DNA of 10,914 nucleotides, from the NCBI GenBank assembly GCA_964496575.1, contig CAZCAC010000195.1:1-10914 (forward strand), read 5' to 3'. The DNA is from CAZCAC01 sp964496575. GTDB taxonomy: Bacteria; Planctomycetota; UBA1135; GCA-002686595. Positions within the stretch are counted from its first letter, which is position 1, and every line of letters starts with the position of its first letter. Below the pieces are notes generated by a model. It was not told the DNA's origin. It searched no databases and saw only the letters and a program-made list of their open reading frames with translations. Below are positions 4,890 to 10,914 of the stretch, piece after piece. The position numbers were made by a program, and so were the translations under genes.

Positions 4890-7800
4890 TCAGTCGAACC
4901 AGGCGAAGCCCAGACCGTTCGCGCGGGCGATCTCGTTCGTCGCCGCATTGCCGACGAAGGTGATGCGCACCTGCAGGTGCCGGGCGCCGTCGACGTCGTC
5001 GATCTGCTCCTTCCAAGTCGGGTCGAGGTTCAGGAAGAGCGGGTCGCCGGTCGCGGGATCGTCGATCGGATCGCCGTAGGCGTCGAGCCCGAAGGCGTCG
5101 CTGCCGATGTAGAGCGGCTGACCCGGCGAGCCGCCGAGGATCGACGTCGCGCCGCGGTAGGCGAGCACGATCTGCGTCCCGGGGGGGAGGTCGGCGCTGA
5201 CCAGCGGGTCGGCGAAGCTCGGCGCGCCGGAGGCGGTGTCGAGCCAGATGGTGTGCGCCCGGCTGATCCGCGTGACCAGCTCGAGCTCCCCGAGGTAGAA
5301 GCTGTTCTCCGCCGGCATCGTCGGTTGTCCCGGGGGATTGCTGTTCGGGTTGAAGCCGCCGCTGGCAGTGTGCTCGAGGTCGGGGTCCTTAACGTACGGG
5401 TTGCCGCTGGTGTTGATCCCTCCCGCCGAGAAGGCGCGGAAGTTCGGCCGTGCGGAGGAGTTCGCGGCCAGGGAGATGTCGAAGGCGTTGAGCCCGATGC
5501 CGAGACCGGTCGGGTAGCAGCGGAATTCCATGAGTAGCGGCAGCCCGACCGAAGGCACCATCCCGGCCGGATAGGTCTTGTCCGGGCCCAGCCCGAGCAC
5601 GGTGATCTCCTGGTCGAACGGTGCCCCGCTCCCATTCCCGCCGCCCAGCGCCAGGACCGCCGTATCGCGCCAGGTGAAGTAGACGTGATCCTCCGGCGGC
5701 AGGTCCTGGTTCAGCGGGTACGGCATCATCGTCGTGCCGGTGGTGGAGACGTACAGATCGGCGGGATCGACGGTGTACCCGTGATACCTCGAGTGCACCC
5801 ACTTCGGAGTCTCGAGGTAGTTATCCGCGTACACGACGTCGAGCCCGGAGTCCGGGTACTTGGGGAAGAGGGTGAACGGGTCGAGAAATTCGTCCGGAAG
5901 GCAGCTCGCGTGCCCGAGCATGATCCCGAACTCGTCGTAGGTGTCGGTGATGACCGTACCCCCGACCGGGCTCCAGGAGATCCCCTCGACGTCGAGATTG
6001 GTGTTCGTCTCGTCGAGGAGAGAGAAGCCCATGTCCGCGTAGCGCCAGACCTGGTGGAGCTTGGCGCCGAGCGGCACGAGCGGCACCTGCGTGCCCGCCG
6101 TGAAGGGGGTCATCACCGCCGGCAGCGGCTGCGTCCGATCGACCGTGCCGGCGAAGTGCGAGATCGGGCGCGCGCTGATTTGTTCCTGGACGAAGTCGTA
6201 CAGGAATTGGCCGCGGAGCTCGGGGAAGCCGTCGTCGCCGATCATGTCGCGGGACTCGAAGCGCAGCGCGAGGTTCGACGTGCGCACTTCCGGGGCGCCC
6301 GCGTCGACGAAGAATGGCGCCCGCAGATCCGCGGCCAGACCGCTGTCGAAGGCGTTGCCGGCGAGGTCTTCTGCACCGCCATCGCGCAGCGTCGTGTACC
6401 AGCGCTCGGCGGTGCCGCTCACGTGGTCGAGCGGGACCAGCGGCGTGAGCTCGAAGCGAGTCGCGGTGAAGTCGATCGCCACCGGGCCGACCACCAGCTC
6501 GTGGGCGTCGGGACTGGACGCCACCGAGGCGATGGTGAGCTCCTCCAGCGCTCGCACGCTCTCCGCCGCGATCGCCTCGTCGAAACTGACGGTGACGTGG
6601 GCGTCCGGCGAGACGCCGCGGTTAGGCTCGATCGCCGGGTCCGGGGTGTAGTCGAAGTAGCAGAGCGGATCGTCACCGGGCACGTAGACGGCGCTCGTCC
6701 GCGCCTGTCCCGCCGCCGGCTGTGACCCGGAGGGGAAGAGGACCCGCACCTTGACGTCGTGCAGCGCCGAACCGCTCGAGCTGCCGTTGTCGTAGGAGAG
6801 GGCGAGGAGCCCGGACTGCTCGAGCAGGATCGGCTGTGCCCCCGAGGCCGTGCACCCCGCCACGCTGAAGCCCACCTGCTGGATGATGAAGCCGCCGGCG
6901 ACGTCGGGGTCGGGGAGGATCGTCCCCGAGAGCACCACGCCCTGGCTGCTGATCGGTAGGGGCGCCACGTCGTCGGGGAGGAAGCCGCGGTACGCGTCGC
7001 CGAGCGAAGCCGTCGAACCACCGCTGCGGAAGGCGCGCAGGATGTCGAGAGTCGGGCTCGTCGGGTCGTTGTTCCCGTTCCCGTTGAAGGCGAGCCCGCG
7101 GCCGATCGGGTTGCGCAGGATCTCGAGCTGCCCGACCGAAGGCTCGGGGCGCGTCGGGATCCGCAGCACGCCGTTCGGCGCGTCGGTGGTGATCGCCTCG
7201 GGCAGCCCGACGCCGTTCGCCGGCAGCGGTGGGTTGGAGAGGATCGAGTCCAGCGCCGAGACGGTGAGGTCGAGGATCACCCGCGTCGTGTAGAAGTCGA
7301 CCGAACCGTCGCCCTCGGGGTCGGCGATGCCGCCATGGTTGTGGTCGGCGAGGACTCGCACCTCGAAAGGAACGACCGGCGGGTAGCCGGTGAACAGCCG
7401 GACATTCTCCGCGGTGACCGTCGCCTCGTCGAGCAGGTCGTCGAACTGCATCGAGATCGCGCCGTTGCGGCCGACCATCGACCACAGCGGCAGATCGGGC
7501 GGCAGCCCCTTGTCCTGGATCGGAACGCGCGTCCTCTCGGCCTTCTGGAGGGCGAGCTCGAACGCGGGCGAGCCGCGCCGGTGGAGGATGGTCAGCTGGT
7601 CGGTCTGGGTCAGGTCGTGGAGCAACTCGTAGTTGACCGTGTCGCCGTGCACGTCGGGACCGACGACGAGGCCCTCGTAGACGAGCTCGCGCTTCCCGGT
7701 GGCCGGGTCGAGGGCGTAGAGATCGACCAGCCGCCCCCAGGAGAGATCGACCAGGTGCAGCGCCGGGGCCTGGCCGTCCTGGTGGGGATCTCCGAGGTAG

Positions 7801-7976
7801 GGGATGAAGGCGGGATCCTTCGCGCCCACCGTCCCCGGGCTCCTTCCTCCCGAGGAGGCGTGGAGGGCGGACTCCGCCCCGCCGGGATCCTGCTGGTCGG
7901 TGCCGGAGCCCGAACAGCCGAACGCGAAGAGGGCGAAGAGGAGAGGAGCGAGGAGTCCCGATTGGAGGTGTCTCAT
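4890..7976 (-). CDS. Very large Ig-like-domain lipoprotein of unknown function
   Basis: A 1028-residue exported protein. Residues 1-20 form a signal peptide (MRHLQS, then a hydrophobic run), ending in AFG-C21, a slightly atypical lipobox, followed by a Gly/Ser/Asp-rich linker. Two stretches resemble bacterial Ig-like (SbsA/Big_5) modules: about 160-245 (AISMQFDDLLDEATVTAENV) and about 445-550 (HVTVSFDEAIAAESV, then ELTPLVPLDHV and GGAEDLAGNAF, the usual Big_5 ending). The remainder is beta-rich, low in lysine and high in Gly/Pro/Asp, with no visible catalytic motif and no C-terminal sorting signal. It is probably anchored in the outer membrane and faces the periplasm or surface. The ATG at 7976 is chosen because the signal peptide starts there; an in-frame ATG at 8003 would add nine residues. 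It stands alone on its strand, convergent with the regulator and divergent from the Nudix-MBL gene. Confidence 0.8.
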   Translation of the reverse strand: MRHLQSGLLAPLLFALFAFGCSGSGTDQQDPGGAESALHASSGGRSPGTVGAKDPAFIPYLGDPHQDGQAPALHLVDLSWGRLVDLYALDPATGKRELVYEGLVVGPDVHGDTVNYELLHDLTQTDQLTILHRRGSPAFELALQKAERTRVPIQDKGLPPDLPLWSMVGRNGAISMQFDDLLDEATVTAENVRLFTGYPPVVPFEVRVLADHNHGGIADPEGDGSVDFYTTRVILDLTVSALDSILSNPPLPANGVGLPEAITTDAPNGVLRIPTRPEPSVGQLEILRNPIGRGLAFNGNGNNDPTSPTLDILRAFRSGGSTASLGDAYRGFLPDDVAPLPISSQGVVLSGTILPDPDVAGGFIIQQVGFSVAGCTASGAQPILLEQSGLLALSYDNGSSSGSALHDVKVRVLFPSGSQPAAGQARTSAVYVPGDDPLCYFDYTPDPAIEPNRGVSPDAHVTVSFDEAIAAESVRALEELTIASVASSPDAHELVVGPVAIDFTATRFELTPLVPLDHVSGTAERWYTTLRDGGAEDLAGNAFDSGLAADLRAPFFVDAGAPEVRTSNLALRFESRDMIGDDGFPELRGQFLYDFVQEQISARPISHFAGTVDRTQPLPAVMTPFTAGTQVPLVPLGAKLHQVWRYADMGFSLLDETNTNLDVEGISWSPVGGTVITDTYDEFGIMLGHASCLPDEFLDPFTLFPKYPDSGLDVVYADNYLETPKWVHSRYHGYTVDPADLYVSTTGTTMMPYPLNQDLPPEDHVYFTWRDTAVLALGGGNGSGAPFDQEITVLGLGPDKTYPAGMVPSVGLPLLMEFRCYPTGLGIGLNAFDISLAANSSARPNFRAFSAGGINTSGNPYVKDPDLEHTASGGFNPNSNPPGQPTMPAENSFYLGELELVTRISRAHTIWLDTASGAPSFADPLVSADLPPGTQIVLAYRGATSILGGSPGQPLYIGSDAFGLDAYGDPIDDPATGDPLFLNLDPTWKEQIDDVDGARHLQVRITFVGNAATNEIARANGLGFAWFD

Positions 7977-8006
7977 GGTTTCGACTCGGTGAATACGGTC
8001 CATGCC

Positions 8007-8012
8007 AGAGTA
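8007..8012 (-). promoter_or_regulatory. Possible -10 element of the lipoprotein gene
   Basis: TACTCT on the minus strand would start transcription near 8000, about 24 nt before the chosen ATG (7976) and inside the alternative start codon at 8001-8003, which supports the shorter protein. No convincing -35 is visible. A similar TACTCTGG lies upstream of the DUF362 gene. Confidence 0.25.
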
Positions 8013-8186
8013 GCGCCTCTTGCGCGATTGTGGGGAGTGCCGGGGCGAGTTCCGGAGCCGGGGAATCGCGAAGGTCATCAAGAACCGTGCCGCGTGGTTT
8101 CCCCGGCGAGCGGTCCGGGACCGCGCTTCCTCGTCTCGCCAGCGAGCGAATACGGGCGGGGATCACCGACCGGCGTGCGCTAGCGC

Positions 8187-8192
8187 TACAGT
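8187..8192 (+). promoter_or_regulatory. Possible -10 element giving a leaderless Nudix-MBL mRNA
   Basis: TACAGT ends 6 nt before the ATG at 8199, the spacing expected for leaderless transcripts with a TANNNT -10 element. There is no Shine-Dalgarno before this start. The element follows an overlapping palindrome GCGCTAGCGC (8177-8186). No clear -35 is seen. Confidence 0.3.
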
Positions 8193-8198
8193 CTGCCG

Positions 8199-9695
8199 AT
8201 GACCTCGCCCCCGATCCGCCGCTCCGCCGCCGTGCTGCTCACGCGCGGCTGGGGGCCGACCCTCGAAGTCTTTCTGGTCGAGCGCTCGCCGAAGCTGCGC
8301 TTCTTCGGCGGCTACTGGGCCTTTCCCGGTGGCGTGGTCGAGGAACTCGACGCGCGGCCGGAAGACGACGGACCCGCCGCGGCGCTCGAGCGCTGCGCGC
8401 TGCGCGAGCTCTTCGAGGAAACCGGAGTCCTGCTCGCACCGCTCGAGATGGCGATCGACGAGGAAGAGCGGCCCGGGCTCCGGGAACGACTGATCGAGAG
8501 TGGCCCCGAGGCGTCGGGGTGGGGCAGGTACGCGGAGCCCCTCGAGCGCGCCCGTGAGGAGCTGCGACTCCTGACCACGATCACCACGCCGGCGCTGTCG
8601 ATCATCCGCCACCGCACTCCTTTCTTCCACCTCGAGCTCCCCGCGGGGCAGACGCCGCAAGTCCTGCCCGGCGAGCTGACTCGCGGCGAGTTCCTCCCCG
8701 TGGCCCGGATCCTCGAGCGGTGGCGCGGCGGTCAGATGTCGGTCGTGCCGCCGGTTCTCTTCCTGCTCGAACTCCTGCGTGACGGCGATCTCGAGGCCTT
8801 CTTCGAGCGCGCCGCCGAGGCGGGGCGGCTGCTCGCGGCGGGGCAGCTGAACCGGGTGCGCTACACCCCCGGGATCCTCGTCGCCCCGCTCCTGACGCCG
8901 ACCCTGCCGCCGGCGGTCACCACGAACACGATGCTGGTGGGGGAGGAGCGCGTCTTCATCGTCGACCCGGGGAGTCCGGAGCCCGCCGAGCACCTGCGTC
9001 TCTTCGAGACGATCGATCGCTGGCGAGACCAGGGACGCCGGCTCGAGGCGGTGCTCCTGACCCATCACCACCACGATCACGTCGGTGCGCTGGGTGCGGT
9101 CTGCTCGCGCTACTCGCTGCCGGTGCTGGCGCATCGCGAGACACTGGCGCGGGTCGAGACGCGGGGACTCGAGACTCGCGAGCTGGAGCACGGGCAGACG
9201 CTGGAGCTGGGCGCCGCTCCCGACGGACGTCCCGACTGGCGGCTGCACGTCCGGCATACGCCGGGTCACACGCCCGGTCACCTGGTCTTCGTCGAGGATC
9301 GCTTCCGCGCGGTGCTCGCCGGCGACCTCGTCTCGACCCTCTCCACCATCGTCATCGATCCTCCCGAGGGGCATCTGCGCACGTACCTCGAGTCGCTGCG
9401 CGCGATGGCGGGCGAGGAGCTCGGGGTGATCCACCCCGCGCACGGCCCGGGAGTCCGGGATGGGCGGGCCGTGCTCGAGGCGGTGCTGCGCCATCGCGCC
9501 GAGCGGGAACAGAAGCTGATCGGTGTGCTGCGCGAAGGGGCGCAGACTCGCGGGGAGCTCCTGCCGGTGGTGTACGACGACGCGCCCGCGGAACTGCATC
9601 ACGCCGCTGCGCGCTCCCTCCTGGCGGGCCTCTTTAAGCTCGAGGAGGAGGAGCGCGTCTCGAAGGAGACCGACGGCCGCTGGCGATTGCGCTGA
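8199..9695 (+). CDS. Nudix hydrolase / metallo-beta-lactamase-fold / winged-helix fusion
   Basis: A 498-residue cytoplasmic protein with three parts. Residues 6-about 195 are a Nudix domain of the long-loop type seen in NUDT19-like proteins: FPGGVVEELD (42-51), then, after an insertion, RELFEETGV (69-77), which keeps the catalytic REXXEE. Residues about 222-425 are an MBL-fold hydrolase of LACTB2 type: THHHHDH (288-294) gives the HxHxDH site, HTPGHTPGH (353-361) gives H357, AGDLVS gives D376 and HPAHG gives H415, so the two-metal site is complete. Residues about 434-498 match the LACTB2-type winged helix. LACTB2 is an endoribonuclease and NUDT19 a CoA diphosphatase, so either RNA or an acyl-CoA-type compound could be the substrate. 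All key residues are intact, implying two active sites in one chain. The gene is monocistronic and convergent with the DUF362 gene, 17 nt away. Confidence 0.88.
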   Translation: MTSPPIRRSAAVLLTRGWGPTLEVFLVERSPKLRFFGGYWAFPGGVVEELDARPEDDGPAAALERCALRELFEETGVLLAPLEMAIDEEERPGLRERLIESGPEASGWGRYAEPLERAREELRLLTTITTPALSIIRHRTPFFHLELPAGQTPQVLPGELTRGEFLPVARILERWRGGQMSVVPPVLFLLELLRDGDLEAFFERAAEAGRLLAAGQLNRVRYTPGILVAPLLTPTLPPAVTTNTMLVGEERVFIVDPGSPEPAEHLRLFETIDRWRDQGRRLEAVLLTHHHHDHVGALGAVCSRYSLPVLAHRETLARVETRGLETRELEHGQTLELGAAPDGRPDWRLHVRHTPGHTPGHLVFVEDRFRAVLAGDLVSTLSTIVIDPPEGHLRTYLESLRAMAGEELGVIHPAHGPGVRDGRAVLEAVLRHRAEREQKLIGVLREGAQTRGELLPVVYDDAPAELHHAAARSLLAGLFKLEEEERVSKETDGRWRLR

Positions 9696-9721
9696 CCGCG
9701 TGAACGCGCGGCTCAGGTCAG
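9692..9721. terminator. Possible short bidirectional hairpin between convergent genes
   Basis: CTGACC (9692-9697) pairs with GGTCAG (9716-9721), and inside it CGCG (9697-9700) can alternatively pair with CGCG (9705-9708). The structure covers both stop codons and the whole 17-nt gap. No T-run follows on either strand, so it is weak as an intrinsic terminator. Confidence 0.25.
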
Positions 9722-10813
9722 ATCCAGCTCGACGTACTCGATCTGGTGGTATTCCCCATTCGCATCGCGGTGCTCGTGCACACCGAGACCGTGGTGGTCC
9801 ATCGCGTCGTGCAGGCACACGTGCGACTTGGGCGCGAGCCCGCGGTACTGCCGCTCGGCGATGAGATAGTCGACCATCACCGACTCGGTGGCGACGGGGT
9901 CGATCCCCAGGAAGATGCTGCTGGGGTTCGGCCCACCCGGGAAGGTCGCCCACTGCTGCGGCACGCCGTACGGTCCGCCGGTGTAGATGCCGAAGAGCGC
10001 GTCGGCGATGACGAGTCGCGTCTTGTCGCGGATGTGCGGGGTCGCGTTGAGGTCGCTGAGGTTCAGGTGCAGCGGGTTGTGCAGGTACGCGGGGCCGGGG
10101 CGCGTCGTCCCGAAGTGATTCTTGAACCCCATCGTCTGCAGCAAGAAGATGTGGTCCTTGAAGAGCGGCAGGTTGATCAGGTGATCGGCCTGCGTCAGGA
10201 CCAGGGGGCAGTGCTGGTCGGTGATCCCCCGAAAGCTGATCGGCGCGTTCGTGTCCGCCTGGGCGAGGGCGTCACCGCTCTGGACGTAGTTCACCGCGTA
10301 GGGAACCCGGCTGCGGATCCGGAAGGTGGGGATCGCTCGCGAGGCGTCGTAGACGTAGATGTCGCCGGCGGGCACGCCCAGCCCCGAGATCAGTGCGAGC
10401 AGCACGGAGTTGAGCACGGGCGCGGTCGCATCGATCTCGCTGCTCTGGTCGGAGTTGTTGTTGAGGTTGATCTTGATGGCGATCCTGTCCCCCGGCTGGT
10501 AGCTCGGTATCAGCCGCTCGCACGCGTTGCGGACCGATCTCGCGCCGGTCAGGGACTGGAGCCCCTGGAAGAACATCTGGTTGACCGCCGCCTGGTCGAT
10601 GAAGTCGAAGTAGTAGTCCGACTGCCAGTCCCAGTTGGACGCGTTCTGGTCGTAGACGCGGACTACTCGCGGAATCCGCTGTGGATCGATGTGCGTCTTC
10701 TGCCCGAGCGCGCTGACACCGAGCGCCACTCCGGCCGCGGCCTTCGAGGTGCCCTTGACGAAGTCCCGCCGGCTGAGGTGCCGGCTCTCTCGTTCTCGCT
10801 TGTCGTCTGCCAT
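9713..10813 (-). CDS. Tat-exported DUF362-domain protein
   Basis: A 366-residue protein. The N-terminus carries a twin-arginine signal, SRRDFVKG (14-21), with a small-residue hydrophobic stretch and likely cleavage near ALGQ (35-38). This implies folding in the cytoplasm, often with a cofactor, before export. The body matches DUF362: IAIKINLNN (111-119), the INLPLFKDH segment (213-221) and MGFKNHFGT (228-236), followed by LVIADALFGI and FLGIDPVATESVMVDYL (301-317). DUF362 function is unsettled and some members carry iron-sulfur clusters; no ferredoxin-type cysteine motif is seen here (three scattered cysteines: C98, C202, C333). GGAGG lies 13 nt before the chosen ATG, a rather long gap, but the Tat signal fits this start and the reading upstream of it is not signal-like. 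Confidence 0.82.
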   Translation of the reverse strand: MADDKRERESRHLSRRDFVKGTSKAAAGVALGVSALGQKTHIDPQRIPRVVRVYDQNASNWDWQSDYYFDFIDQAAVNQMFFQGLQSLTGARSVRNACERLIPSYQPGDRIAIKINLNNNSDQSSEIDATAPVLNSVLLALISGLGVPAGDIYVYDASRAIPTFRIRSRVPYAVNYVQSGDALAQADTNAPISFRGITDQHCPLVLTQADHLINLPLFKDHIFLLQTMGFKNHFGTTRPGPAYLHNPLHLNLSDLNATPHIRDKTRLVIADALFGIYTGGPYGVPQQWATFPGGPNPSSIFLGIDPVATESVMVDYLIAERQYRGLAPKSHVCLHDAMDHHGLGVHEHRDANGEYHQIEYVELDLT

Positions 10814-10847
10814 GATCGAGTTCAGTCCTCCGGAGTTCGACTGTACC

Positions 10848-10853
10848 AGAGTA
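10848..10853 (-). promoter_or_regulatory. Possible -10 element of the DUF362 gene
   Basis: TACTCT on the minus strand would start transcription near 10841, leaving a leader of about 28 nt that contains the GGAGG before the start at 10813. It lies inside a small inverted repeat GTAC-CAGA-GTAC (10843-10854). No clear -35 is visible. Confidence 0.25.
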
Positions 10854-10914
10854 CGGTGGGGGCACAACTGCTCGGCTGAAACGGGTTGATCGTGTGCGCG
10901 GGGGGAATGGGGTG

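Noticed and set aside
7977..8081. Longer starts for the lipoprotein (8081 or 8003)
   Set aside because: They place up to 35 mostly basic residues before the signal peptide; the possible -10 element at 8007-8012 also favours 7976. The 8003 start remains possible.
10814..10867. An earlier start at 10867 for the DUF362 protein
   Set aside because: It would add 18 residues ahead of the Tat signal and include the likely GGAGG and -10 region in the gene.

Overview
This is a GC-rich bacterial window carrying seven protein genes, with no RNA genes and no CRISPR array. A lipoprotein signal, a twin-arginine signal and a secreted hydrolase point to a Gram-negative-type envelope. The mix of genes (sodium symporter next to an amidohydrolase with a CBM9-like tail, a very large Ig-like lipoprotein, a Tat-exported DUF362 protein) would suit Planctomycetota, Myxococcota, Acidobacteriota or an uncultured relative. 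I cannot fix the phylum from the sequence.

Layout. Positions 1-240 hold no gene, but they contain a very long imperfect inverted repeat (31-186) built partly from 9-nt CACAGAG-type units, plus an eroded third copy (193-220). From 4152 down to 241 on the minus strand come a VOC-superfamily protein, a sodium:solute symporter, a 68-residue two-helix membrane protein that overlaps the symporter stop by 4 bases, and an exported amidohydrolase fused to a CBM9-like domain. Divergently at 4253-4825 (+) lies a regulator made of two tandem HxlR-type winged-helix domains. The 100-bp gap between them contains a near-consensus sigma70 promoter firing towards the VOC gene, with a perfect 6-1-6 palindrome inside its spacer.

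From 4890 to 7976 (-) is a 1028-residue lipoprotein with Ig-like domains. It is followed divergently by a Nudix / metallo-beta-lactamase / winged-helix fusion (8199-9695, +) and, convergently, by a Tat-exported DUF362 protein (9713-10813, -).

How the parts may work together. The simplest reading of the left half is a regulated unit. The single-chain HxlR protein would bind the palindrome and repress the VOC promoter, whose transcript may run on through the symporter, its small partner and the hydrolase, and end near the long hairpin. The substrate is unknown. The right half shows no common pathway.
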